The position numbers and the translations under genes were made by a program. Below are positions 8,724 to 18,348 of a stretch of 64,000 bases of DNA, piece by piece. The notes beneath the pieces are model-generated. The model did no database searches and was not told the origin of the DNA. It worked only from the letters and a program-made list of their open reading frames with translations. The number at the start of each line of letters is the position of its first letter. The first letter of the stretch is position 1. The stretch is taken from NCBI GenBank assembly GCA_963830165.1, contig CAWHKZ010000011.1, positions 310,001 to 374,000 of the forward strand, in the 5' to 3' direction. Source of the stretch: Bog-756 sp963830165. Its GTDB lineage: Bacteria > Actinomycetota > Acidimicrobiia > Acidimicrobiales > RAAP-2.

Positions 8724-11700
8724 GTGCCGATCAAGTGGCGGGGCCGAGCGGGCCGGGGGCAGGTCGATGAGCGGCGACAGGGCACCGCGCGCTCCCGGGC
8801 GGCCGACGGGCCGGACCGGGAGGCCGACGGGCCGGACCGGGAGGCCGACGGGCTGCTGTTCCACCTCGACCTCCCCAAGGCGGCCAGCCCCGTCCTCGAC
8901 GAGCTCGACCCGGTTCGCCTGCGGGCCGTCCAGGAGGTCCTGCTCGATCCGAGCCTCGTGCTCCGGGCCATCCGGGACGACACCGGAGACATCGTCGACT
9001 TCGTCTGCGAGGACGCCAACCAGGCGGCCGCCGATGGCCTGGAGGTGGACCTCGACGACCTCGTCGGCTCCCTCCTGTCGGCGACGGTGCGGGGTGCCAC
9101 GGGTGCCTTCCTCCTCGAGCAGTGCATCGACTCGGTGTCCACCGGCGAGAGCCTCCGCTTCGACGACTATCAGGTCACCGACGCGTCGACCGGCGTGGTC
9201 CACCACTTCGACATCCGGGGCCTGCCGCTCGGCGACCGGGTCTGCTTCACCTGGCGGGACGTCAGCGACCGGACCCACCACGAGCGAGCGCTGGCCGAGT
9301 CGAGGAACCGCTACCGCCTCCTGGCCGAGCACGCCTCCGACGTGGTGATCCTGCTGGCGAAGGATGGGACCGTGGAGTGGGTGTCGCCCTCGGTGGGGAC
9401 CCAGCTCGGCTGGGACGCGGACGACCTGGTCGGCCGGCCGGTGGCCGACGTCGTGTACCCCGAGGACCAGGCCCGACTGGGTTCGATGCGGCGCCATCCG
9501 ACCGGGGGCCGTGCGTCGACCGAGGAGATCCGGGTGCGATGTGCCGGCGGTGCCCAGCTGTGGATGTCGGCCACCCTGCGCGACGCCGTCGACGCCGACG
9601 ACCGGGTGGTCAACCGGGTGTTGGCATTGCGCAACATCGACAAGAAGGTCCAGACGCGGCGTGAGTTGGAGGCCTCCGAAACCCGGTTCCGGACCCTCGC
9701 GGAGAACGTCTCCGATGTCGTCCTCGAGTCGACCTCGGGCCGGTGCACCTGGGTGTCCCCGTCGGTCGAGCGGGTGCTCGGCTGGCGCCCGGAGGAGCTG
9801 CTGGGCCGGCCGATCATGGACTTCATCGTCGACGCGGATCACGACCGGGCGCGCGAGGCGACGGCCCGGGTGACCAGGGACGAGAGCCTCGGCGTCCTCG
9901 AGCTCCGGTTCCTCAGCTCGTCGGGCGAGGCGCGTTGGATGCAGGTGCACTCCCGTGCCGTCGACGGCGCTCCCGCACCCCACACGTCGTTCGTCACCGG
10001 GCTCCAGGACGTCCACGAACGACGCTCGCACCGGATCATGCTCGACGCACTGGCCGCGGTCGACGCCGTCCTGGTCGGCGCCGTCTACGAGGACACGCTC
10101 CTGGCCGATGTGTGCCGGGCCCTGGCCGACCACACCGGGTGCTCCCTCGTGTGGGCCTGCCGGTGGGAGGAGGAGGGGGTGCCGGTCGTCGTCGCGGCGT
10201 CCGGCGAGGGCGCCGACGTCCTCGCCCTCGGCCTCGACTGCCGCAGTGGTGCGCCGCACCTGGTCCGGGCACCGCTGGCCGCCCGGGAGTCGGGACGGAT
10301 CGAAGTCGAGGTCGACCAGGATCCGCCGGACGACGACCCGGGCGTGGCTCCGTGCTTTCGCATCGCCGTCGGCGTACCGGTGCAGGTGGACGGGTCGGTG
10401 GATCTCGTGCTCGGGCTGCACCACACGGACACCCACGAACTGGACCCGGCGATAGCGGCCAATTTCGAGCAGATGGCCCGGCAGGTGGGTATGGCCCTGT
10501 CGCGGGTTCGCGCCCGTCGGGAGCTGATGGACTCACTGGCGGAGACGGCGCTGTTGGCCACGGCCATCGAGCAGGCCGGTGAGTCGGTGGTGGTGACCGG
10601 CGTCGACGGCATCATCATCTACGCCAACCCGGCCACCGCGTTGAGCACCGGCTATCCCCTCGAGGAGATCGTGGGCTCGAGGTCCGACCGCTTCGACAGT
10701 GGCCTCCACAGCGCGCCCTTCTGGGACGGGGTGGCCGAGACCCTGGCCGCCGGCCGGAGCTGGCGGGGCGTGGTGGTGAGCCGGAACCAGGACGGCGAGC
10801 TCTACGAGGAGGACACCACGGTCACCCCCGTCCGGGACGACGACGGACAGGTGACCGCCTACGTGTCGGTGCTCCGCAACATCAGTCACGAGCGCAAGCT
10901 CGAGGCCGATCTCGACCGGCTGCGCAGCGACCGGGAGTCGGTGGTCGAGGCCATGTCCGGGGTGCGGGTCGGGACCTCCATCGAGGCCACGGCGGCCTCG
11001 TTCTGCACCGCGGTGACCCGCATCGAGGACATCGACCTGGCCCGGTTGCTGCTGATCGAGTCGGACGACGAGGTGGTACCGCTCGGGATCACCGGCCGTG
11101 CCTTCCTCGAGTGGGAGGTCGGCGTCCCGGTCAGCTTCCCCCACCTCCCCGGGATCATCGAGCTCTGCCACACCGGCTCGTGGTGGATGTCCCTGGACGA
11201 CGCCGCCGCCACCCTCACCGACGCCGGCCCGATGGTCACCACGCTGGTCGACGAGGGGTTCCGCTCGGTCGGCTTCGGCCCCGTCTGGTGGGAGGGTCGG
11301 ATGGTGGCCGTGCTCGTCGCCGTGAGCCGCAGTCCCGAGCATCCCAGCTGGACGGAGCCACGTACCGCGATCCTCGAGGAGCTCAGCTCCTTCGCCGGCT
11401 CGGTGCTGGGGATCCAGGCCAACCGCCGCGGCGAGTGGAAGCGCCTGCGCGACGACATCCAGGGCATCATCGACGGGAGCCGGTTCCATCCCGTCTTCCA
11501 GCCCGTCGTGGGCCTCGCCGACGGCGACATCCGGGGGTACGAGGCCCTGACCCGTTTCGACTACGCCCGCCGACCCGACCTGGTGTTCCAGGACGCCCAC
11601 TCGGTCGGTCTCGGGATCGAGCTCGAGACCGTGTGCGCCCTGGCCGCCGTGCGGGCGGCGGTCGACCTGCCGCCGGGCGCGTGGGTCGGGATCAACCTCT

Positions 11701-12137
11701 CACCCGACGCGGTCGTCGCCGGGTCGCTGGCCGAGGTGGTGGCCCTGGCCGACCGCCCGGTCGTGGTCGAGATCACCGAACACGTGGAGGTGGAGAGCTA
11801 CGACGCCGTCCGCCACGCCGTGGCCCGCTGTCCTGGGGTGCGGCTCTCGGTGGACGACGCCGGTGCCGGGTACGCCAGTCTCCGTCACATCCTGGAGCTC
11901 CAGCCCGACTTCGTGAAGCTCGACATCGGTCTGGTCCGGGGCATCGACGGCGATCCGGCCCGCCAGGCACTCGCCGCCGGGCTGCGCCACTACGCCGAGG
12001 AAGCGGGCAACACGCTCATCGCCGAAGGGGTGGAGAACGTCCGCGAAGCGAGGACCCTCCAGACGCTCGGTATCCCGCTGGCCCAGGGGTACCTGTTCGG
12101 GCGCCCGGCCCCGGTACCCGAACCGGTAGTCCTATGA
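8724..12137 (+). CDS. PAS/GAF sensor with C-terminal EAL phosphodiesterase domain
   Basis: About 1137 residues from the likely GTG at 8724 (the frame is open from 8622). Order: a weak PAS-like N-terminal region, PAS (about 195-310), PAS (about 315-432), GAF-like (about 435-595), PAS (about 602-725), GAF-like (about 738-900), EAL (about 910-1130). The EAL domain has all catalytic signatures: YEALTRF (EAL at 940-942), GINLSPD, VEITEH, VDDAGAGY, FVKLD, IAEGVE and QGYLFGRP. It should therefore hydrolyse cyclic di-GMP. No GGDEF domain and no membrane segment is present, so it is probably a soluble, ligand- or redox-controlled phosphodiesterase. It stands alone, divergent from no regulator. Confidence 0.9.
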   Translation: MPIKWRGRAGRGQVDERRQGTARSRAADGPDREADGPDREADGLLFHLDLPKAASPVLDELDPVRLRAVQEVLLDPSLVLRAIRDDTGDIVDFVCEDANQAAADGLEVDLDDLVGSLLSATVRGATGAFLLEQCIDSVSTGESLRFDDYQVTDASTGVVHHFDIRGLPLGDRVCFTWRDVSDRTHHERALAESRNRYRLLAEHASDVVILLAKDGTVEWVSPSVGTQLGWDADDLVGRPVADVVYPEDQARLGSMRRHPTGGRASTEEIRVRCAGGAQLWMSATLRDAVDADDRVVNRVLALRNIDKKVQTRRELEASETRFRTLAENVSDVVLESTSGRCTWVSPSVERVLGWRPEELLGRPIMDFIVDADHDRAREATARVTRDESLGVLELRFLSSSGEARWMQVHSRAVDGAPAPHTSFVTGLQDVHERRSHRIMLDALAAVDAVLVGAVYEDTLLADVCRALADHTGCSLVWACRWEEEGVPVVVAASGEGADVLALGLDCRSGAPHLVRAPLAARESGRIEVEVDQDPPDDDPGVAPCFRIAVGVPVQVDGSVDLVLGLHHTDTHELDPAIAANFEQMARQVGMALSRVRARRELMDSLAETALLATAIEQAGESVVVTGVDGIIIYANPATALSTGYPLEEIVGSRSDRFDSGLHSAPFWDGVAETLAAGRSWRGVVVSRNQDGELYEEDTTVTPVRDDDGQVTAYVSVLRNISHERKLEADLDRLRSDRESVVEAMSGVRVGTSIEATAASFCTAVTRIEDIDLARLLLIESDDEVVPLGITGRAFLEWEVGVPVSFPHLPGIIELCHTGSWWMSLDDAAATLTDAGPMVTTLVDEGFRSVGFGPVWWEGRMVAVLVAVSRSPEHPSWTEPRTAILEELSSFAGSVLGIQANRRGEWKRLRDDIQGIIDGSRFHPVFQPVVGLADGDIRGYEALTRFDYARRPDLVFQDAHSVGLGIELETVCALAAVRAAVDLPPGAWVGINLSPDAVVAGSLAEVVALADRPVVVEITEHVEVESYDAVRHAVARCPGVRLSVDDAGAGYASLRHILELQPDFVKLDIGLVRGIDGDPARQALAAGLRHYAEEAGNTLIAEGVENVREARTLQTLGIPLAQGYLFGRPAPVPEPVVL
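8802..8852 (+). repeat. 21-bp tandem repeat inside the EAL gene
   Basis: The unit GCCGACGGGCCGGACCGGGA plus G begins at 8802 and 8823 and a partial third copy starts at 8844. In frame it encodes a seven-residue repeat, ADGPDRE, in the N-terminal linker. Such repeats may vary in number between strains. Confidence 0.8.
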
Positions 12138-12280
12138 GCACTCCCGGGACCCGCCGGCGACGGCAACGCTCGACGGCCCGAAGACCAGGTCCCCCTGTAG
12201 ACTGTGCGGAGGGCACCACATCAGGATGCTCAGGCCCGACGGGCGGCGACCACCGGGACGACGAACGACACCGAGGCACC

Positions 12281-13009
12281 GTGGGGCATCTGGGGCACGA
12301 AGGACACAGTTTCGAAGCGGTGGAGTCGGTCCTGGCCAACCCCTTCCCACCCGGTACCGACCCGGAAGTGGTCCGGCTCCCGTCCGTGCCCCGCCTGCGG
12401 TCGCCCGAGGACACCGAGGCCAACCACCTCCTGTACTGGCAGGCCCACCTGTGGGAGACGCTCCTCCGGTACCGGCGGGCCTACCACGACCCGGCCTGCA
12501 CCGAGCGCCTGCGCGCCGGCTACACCGAGGTGGCCGAAGCCGCCGTCCACCTGGCTGAGCGGGCCACGTCCGGGTTCCCGCTCAGCCCCATCGACTCGGT
12601 CGGTTGTCACACGGCCCTGAAGGAGCTGCACGCCGGTGCCCTGGGCCTCGAGGCGACCGTGGCCGCACTGGCCAGCGGGGCGGACGCCGTCCACGCGCCG
12701 GCCGCCGCCCCGGCCCCCGTCGCCCACCCTGACTTCACCGCCACCCCGGCCACCACCACGTCAGCCGCCACCCCGCCGGCAGCTCGGACCGGCGGAGCCG
12801 CGGGTGAGGCCGTCATCGCCGACGCCGACGCCGACGTCGACGCGGGGGAGGTCGTGGCCGCCACCGCACCGCTGTCCCCGGACCTGTTCGCCCATACGCC
12901 GCCGGCGCGGTCCTTCGAGTTCAAGCTCAACCTGCGAGGGGGCCGGGGACTGCGCCGCGGCCGCTCGATGGCCGGCGGCACCCCGACCGAGGACGCCGGC
13001 CGGGACTGA
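12281..13009 (+). CDS. Hypothetical protein with helical core and disordered Ala/Pro/Thr tail
   Basis: I do not recognise this protein. From the GTG at 12281 it has 242 residues; a GTG at 12320 would also serve. Residues about 45-130 are helix-forming and look conserved in style (HLLYWQAHLWETLLRYRR, YTEVAEAAVHLAERA, TALKELHAGALGLEATV). After that come about 60 residues of Ala, Pro and Thr, an acidic ADADADVDAGE patch, and a basic end (FKLNLRGGRGLRRGRS). Two helical segments and a charged tail suggest a small binding or scaffold protein. It follows the EAL gene by 143 bases on the same strand; a link to it is only a guess. Confidence 0.5.
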   Translation: MGHLGHEGHSFEAVESVLANPFPPGTDPEVVRLPSVPRLRSPEDTEANHLLYWQAHLWETLLRYRRAYHDPACTERLRAGYTEVAEAAVHLAERATSGFPLSPIDSVGCHTALKELHAGALGLEATVAALASGADAVHAPAAAPAPVAHPDFTATPATTTSAATPPAARTGGAAGEAVIADADADVDAGEVVAATAPLSPDLFAHTPPARSFEFKLNLRGGRGLRRGRSMAGGTPTEDAGRD

Positions 13010-13051
13010 CCCGCCGACCGCCGCGGACGCCCGTGCGGGCACCGGGGCCGG

Positions 13052-14001
13052 TCAGCCGGCGTAGGCGGCAGTCAGCCGGGCCAGCCCCTCGTCGACCCCG
13101 ATCTCGGGCCTCCACCGGAGTACCCGCTGCGTGGCCCTCTGGTCGAACCAGTGGGCCACCGACAGCTGGCGGGCCGCGAAGTGGGTGAGGGGAGGCTCGT
13201 CGCCCGGCCACAGCCGACCGACCACCCGCCCCGCCAGTGCGGCGACCGGGGCCGGCACCGACCGGGCGTGCCGGGTGAGACCGGCGGCCCGCAGGATCCC
13301 CTCGACCAGCTCGGCCAGCGGGCGGGGGTCGTCGCCGGTGACCACCCACGCCCGACCCACGGCCTCGTCCGAGTCGGCCGTACGGTCGAGGCCGGCCACC
13401 ACGGCGGCGGCGGCGTCGTCCACGAACGTGGTGTCGACGAGGGCCCGCCCGTGGTCGGGCAGGGCCAGGCGACCCCGTCGGGCCCGGTCGACGATCCGGC
13501 CGATCAGCTGGGTGTCGCCGGGGCCCCAGACCAGGTGGGGCCGGAGCACCACCGTCGGGCACGGCTCGTCCGCGCAGCACCAGGCGCTCGGCCAGCGCCT
13601 TGGTGCGGGTGTAGACGTCCTTGCCGGCGTAGCGGGCCGGCCGGGCACCCTCCCCGACGGCCGGGCCGCCGTCGAAGGCCACCGAGGGTGACGACACGTG
13701 GACCAGGCGGCCGCACGCCGAGGCAGCGGCCAGGGCGTTGGCCGTCCCTTCGACGTTGACGGCGTAGGCGTCGGCCCATGTAGGACGGGGGGCCACCAGC
13801 GCGGCCAGGTGGACCACGGCCTCGGCCCCGTCCGCCGCCCTACGGAAGGCGCGGAGCGTCGCGGACGTCGCCCAGCACGTCGGTCGCCCCGACCCGCTGG
13901 GCCGGCGTTGGAAGCAGGTCACCGAGTCGCCCCCGCGCCAGGAGCTGGGCGGACACCGTCCGACCCAGCAGGCTCGAGCCGCCGGTGACGAGGACCTTCA
14001 C
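13052..14001 (-). pseudogene. oleD: 2-alkyl-3-oxoalkanoate reductase OleD, frameshifted
   Basis: NAD(P)-dependent reductase of olefin synthesis: reduces the beta-keto acid made by OleA to the beta-hydroxy acid. Reading three frames in turn gives one SDR protein of about 316 residues: VKVLVTGGSSLLGRTV from the GTG at 14001, then AVVHLAALVAP and the active-site YTRTKALAERLV, then PTVVLRPHLVWGPGD to the end at 13052. Frame breaks lie near 13860 and 13578. The start codon overlaps the oleBC stop as GTGA, the usual coupling. Identification rests on the fold, the HLVWGPG block and the ole gene order. Whether the breaks are real or errors is unresolved. Confidence 0.75.
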
Positions 14002-16483
14002 CGTCCGGCCAGGAAGCGGTCGGCGTCGGCGGCCAGCGCCGTGCGGTCGATCTTGGACTCGTGGCGCCGGTCGACGGGCAGCCGTCCGACGAGCACGGCG
14101 GCGACCCGGTGCGCGGCGGCGGACCGGACCGCGCTGCGCATCCCGGCGTCGGCCACCTCGAGGTCGCCCGCGCCGTCGACGACCAGGCACACGCACCTGG
14201 GCACCGGCCGGGCCGATGCCGACGGCCGCCACCGGCCGGCCGACGGCGGCCGGCACGGGATCCTCGACGGCGACGCTGGCCAGCGGGGCCGACGCGCGTG
14301 TCGAGCACGTGGCGTCGGCGGCCGAGGTGGAAGACGAGCCCGACCGTCGCAGGTAGCCGACGTCGCCGCGTGCGGTGGTAGCGCAGCGCCGTCGTGGACG
14401 GCCCAGGTGTCGGCGTCGGCCGACCAGGCGGCGTCGTAACCGTCGAACATCCAGGGGGCGTGGACGAGGAACTCGCCCCACCCGTCACCGACGAGCCGGT
14501 GTCGCCGGGTCGTCGAGCGGGGTGACGACCACGGAGCAGCCGGGCACCGGCCGGCCGGTCGAGTTCCCCCCGAGCGGCCCGGTCGCCTCGGGCTCCGTCC
14601 CGTCGGTGACGGGCAGGCACTCGGTCATGCCCTAGGGGGTGCGGACGTCGCCCCCGGTCACGGCCCGGACCCCGGCCACCAGGTCGGACGGGATCGGGTG
14701 CGCCGGCCAACATGACCAGCCCGATGGGGGCGGTGCCGCCGCCGGGCCGTGGCCACGATCCGGCGGGCGGAGGCGGGGGAGAGCCACGCCACCGTCACCG
14801 TGGCCCGGGCAGTGGCCGCCCGCAGCTCGTCGAAGCCCAGTGCCGAGGGCTCGGTCGACGGCGGAAGTCGGGGCGGACGCACGTCATCTGCAGCGACGGG
14901 GCCAGCAGCATGAAGGGGTCCGAACGACGTGGTGAAGGCGTCGCCCGGGCCGCATGCCGAACAGGGGGCCGACCACGTCCACGCTGGGCGGCCAGGGCCC
15001 CGTGGGTGTACGACGGCCTTGGCCGGGCCGGTGGCCCCCGAGGTGTGCACGATGGCGGCCACGTCGGACGCCCGGGCGTGGGACCGGCGTGTAGGGGCCG
15101 GACCGGGACCCTCGGGTTCGAGGGGCGGGGCGCCGGCGCGCCGTCGCCCGGGCCTCCGGGCGACGGAGAGCCGGGTGGCCCCGGGGGCGAAGCGCAGGGC
15201 GGTCGCCAGCGGCCGAGGTCGCGGGGTCCCGATCATGAACCGGGGGCGGCGGCGCGGACCAGTCGCCGGAGCTGGCGGAGGCCGGCCGAGGCGTCGGCCA
15301 CGACCGGGACCCCGCCGGCCTTCCAGACGGCGCCGGCGGCCACCAGCAGCTCGCAGCTCGGCGGGACGAGCAACGACACCCGGTCGCCGGGGCGGAGTCC
15401 GCGCGTCCTGCAGGGCCCGGGCGCCGACCGAGCGAGCGGACATCGAGCTCGGCCCAGGCGAGGATGCCGTCGGGGCCGTCGTAGGCGGGCGACGGGTCGC
15501 TCGTGCCGGTCCCGAGAGAGGCGAGCAGCGAGGTGAACGGCTCGGCCCGGTCCGTCCGTGCGGCACCATCGCGTCCCGATTCCCGTCGGTCCGGACCGGT
15601 CGCCGACCTCGGCGAGCCACCGGGCCACGACCGGTCCGACCGGGGCGTCGAGGGTGACGAGGTGGGCGGCGTCGGGAAAGCGCTCGACGTCGGCCCCGGG
15701 GATTCGCGCCCGCAGGTCGGCCAGGAAGCGGTCGTGGAAGACGGGGTCGCGGCCGCCCCACAGCAGGAGGGTGGGACGTGGGTGCTCGTCGAGCACGGCG
15801 GCGCACGCCCGCAGCGCCCGGTACGACGGGTCGGCGGGGGTGACCGGGATGTCAGCCACGAAGTCGCGTACGGCCTCGCGGCGGTCGGCGCGTGCGGTAG
15901 GGGCGCGCAACGCGGTCCGGTGCTCGCGGGCGGTCATCCGGGCGGTGCCCGGCCACGAAGGTCGGGGTCCGCCGGCAGCTCAGGTCGACCAGGCTCCGGG
16001 CGGCGGCGATCAGCGGCGGCACGGCACGTCGTCGGGCTTGGCCACCGCGGTGTTGGCCAGGACGAGGGCCTCGACGTCGAGCGAGCCCGAGGCGCCGACG
16101 GCGACCGGGTCCGCCCCAGTCGTGGGCGGCCAGCACCAGGGGCCCGTCGACCTCCTGGCGGCAGAAGGTGACCAGCTCGGCCACCCGGTCGGCCAGGCGT
16201 CGGGGTCGGCCCCGCTCCGACCAGCCCATGCCGGTCTGGTCGACGGCGATGACCCGCCACTCGGGGGCGAGGGTGGTGAGCAGGTCGCGCCAGATGTAGC
16301 CCCACGACGGGTTGCCGTGGACGCAGACCACGGTTCCCGCCGGACCGGGACCGGTGTCGAGCACGTGCCAGTCGACGGGGCGGCCGTCCGATCCGTCGAC
16401 GACCACCCGGCGGGACCACGCCGGGTCGAGACCCCACGAGGCCAGCTGGCCGGCGCTGGGGGTGGGAGGGGACGGCCGGTCAC
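13998..16483 (-). pseudogene. oleBC: Fused OleBC: beta-lactone decarboxylase plus beta-lactone synthetase, frameshifted
   Basis: OleC closes beta-hydroxy acids to beta-lactones with ATP; OleB removes CO2 to give the cis-olefin. The OleB half (about 16440-15580) has the alpha/beta-hydrolase HGNPSWGYIW, the DQTGMGWS turn and the Asp nucleophile in AAHDWGG, as in haloalkane-dehalogenase-like OleB. No stop separates it from the OleC half, which shows GLRPGDRVSLLVPPS, the AMP-binding loop HTSGATGPAKAVVH, GMTECLPVTD, and the terminal catalytic Lys in DRRHESKIDR. B-C fusion is the known actinobacterial form. The probable GTG start (16483) overlaps the oleA stop. At least ten frame changes occur along the gene, so it reads only as fragments. 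Confidence 0.75.
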
Positions 16484-17513
16484 CGGGAAGGCCGGGACGG
16501 GTCCACCGTCGCTACCAGATGCAGTTCGGCGGCGGCGCAGTTCAGTCCCGAGCCGATGCCCATCAGCAGCACCCGCTCACCGGGGGCGATGTCGTCGGCC
16601 ACCGTGGACAGCGTGTACGGCACGGCGGCCGGGCCCATGTTCCCGAAGCCCGGGTAGGTCAGCGGGACGAGGTTCATGTCGACGCCGAGGAGCTCACACA
16701 GCTTGCGGGTGTGGACCGCGGACACCTGGTGCATGACGAAGCGGTCGCACGTCTTCCACTCCCAGCCGGCCTCGACCGAGGCCTCGAACGCCTCCAGGGC
16801 CAGGGCCAGCCCGTTCTCGAGCAGGGCGGCGGTGTCGGTCCGCATGGTGTCGAGGTCGCCGACGCAGAGGTCGTGGTTCTGCGGTGGCGGCCCGGGAGAT
16901 CCCGCCGAGGAAGCGGTGTGCGCCGCCGCGGGGTCCGCCCATCACCATGGCGGCACCGCCCGAGCCGAGGGTCAGCGAGGCGAACTGGTCGAACACGTCG
17001 ACGGCGGTGGCCGTGGGCTGGCGCAGGCGCTCGATGGTGGCGAGCTGGGTGTAGCCGGCTGCCCTCGCCGTCGACGATCAGGACCGTCCGGGCATGACCA
17101 GTCTCGATGGCCATGGCGCCGACCTGCATGGCGTTGACGAAGCCGAGGCAGGCATTGCCGAGGTCGTAGTTGACGCACTCGGGCCCGAGTCCCAGGCGGT
17201 GGTGCACCGAGCAGGCCACGCTCGGCTCGAGGTGGTGCTTGCACACCGAGGTCGAGATCAGGAGGTCGACCTCGGACGGGGCGCCACGTCGGCGAGCTCG
17301 AGGGCGCCGCCGCCGGCGGCCTGGCCGCCGCCTCGTCGAAGGTGACCTCCTCGGGCCACCAGCGCCGCTCGAGGATGCCGGCGACCGATGCCGAGGAGTC
17401 CCGGGCGGATGCTCGCAGCGCTCGAAGGTCTCGGCCAGCTGCTCGTCGATCCAGGCCGAGGTGACGACCTCGGGAGCCTCGGCGTGACCCACGCTCCAGA
17501 CGTTCGGACGCAT
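16480..17513 (-). pseudogene. oleA: OleA, head-to-head acyl-CoA condensing enzyme, frameshifted
   Basis: Thiolase-fold enzyme that joins two fatty acyl-CoAs to a beta-keto acid, the first step of long-chain olefin synthesis. Pieced across frames it gives about 345 residues: MRPNVWSVGHAEAPEVVTSA, VDLLISTSVCKHHLEPSVA, the catalytic Cys in YDLGNACLGF, FDQFASLTLGSGGAAMVM, and the intact last 121 residues with the catalytic His in FVMHQVSAVH and Asn in GFGNMGPAA. At least five frame breaks lie between about 17410 and 16890. It is the first gene of the oleA-oleBC-oleD operon. Confidence 0.8.
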
Positions 17514-17544
17514 CGAATTCGGTACGGGGGCTCACCGCCACAGG

Positions 17545-18144
17545 TTACGACCTTCGGGACCGGAGGACGGAACGAACGTCCGGGTCCCCGTCCGGACGGT
17601 GGTCCCGGACGGGTTTGCGCTGGTGGGACGCCCGTTGCGCGGGCGCGGCACCTGACGAGGGGAGGGTCGTGGTCGTGCTGGTCGTCGTCGTGGTCGAGGA
17701 GGTCGAGCTCGTGGTGGTGGTCGAGGGGACCGTCGTCGTCGTCGTGGTCGACGACGAGGCGCAGATCCTCCTGCCGGTCTTCACGTCGGCCAGGGCCGTG
17801 TTGTTGGTGACGGTGCCGTAGATGCCGTCGACGGTGAGGCCGGCCGCCTTCTGGAACTCCTTGATGGCCTGGGAGGTGGCGCTGCCCTGGATGCCGTCGA
17901 TCGCACCGCTGTAGCAGCCGAGCGCGGCGAGGGCGATCTGGAGGGCCTTGATCTTGGCGGTCTGGACGGGCGACACCGTGGTGGTCGTCGACGCCGCCGT
18001 CGTCGTTGTGGTGGCGGACGAGCTCGAGGACGAGCAGCCGGCCGCGGCCAGCGGCACGGCCAGGGCGACCCCCACGAGCGCGATCCGCGACGCGAGTCGA
18101 CGGGACGTCCGGTGCGGGGTGCCGTCGGTGGTGGTGGGGTCCAT
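17545..18144 (-). CDS. Peptidoglycan-binding domain lipoprotein
   Basis: A 199-residue exported protein with a strong AGGAG ribosome site before the ATG at 18144. The signal peptide ends in the lipobox LAAAGC (lipid Cys37). A Ser/Thr tract leads to one PG_binding_1 repeat (about 60-115: ALQIALAALGCYSGAIDG, ATSQAIKEFQKAAGLTVDG), then a second long Ser/Thr linker and a basic tail. It probably sits on the outer face of the membrane and holds the cell wall; no catalytic domain follows the binding domain. The Thr-rich stretches are encoded by GTC/GAC-type repeats and may vary in length. Confidence 0.85.
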   Translation of the reverse strand: MDPTTTDGTPHRTSRRLASRIALVGVALAVPLAAAGCSSSSSSATTTTTAASTTTTVSPVQTAKIKALQIALAALGCYSGAIDGIQGSATSQAIKEFQKAAGLTVDGIYGTVTNNTALADVKTGRRICASSSTTTTTTVPSTTTTSSTSSTTTTTSTTTTLPSSGAAPAQRASHQRKPVRDHRPDGDPDVRSVLRSRRS

Positions 18145-18348
18145 GGTGTGCTCCTGGGGCGTCGTCGGTTCGGGGCGGGAACTGCGTGCGGTCGGGGTCC
18201 GTCGACACCGTGCGACCTCGGGGCTCCGCCGGCCGCCGCGGCAGCGTACCGCCGGGCGGGCCCCGATCCGCGGTTCCACCCATCCGCGCCGGTCCGTCGA
18301 CGGCGACGGAACGGTGGTGGCGCGACACGGGTGTGGGAGGATCGCTCC

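Noticed and set aside
12927..13922. 331-codon minus-strand frame as a single intact epimerase
   Set aside because: Only its middle part matches OleD; both ends are out of frame, so it is a slice of the frameshifted gene.
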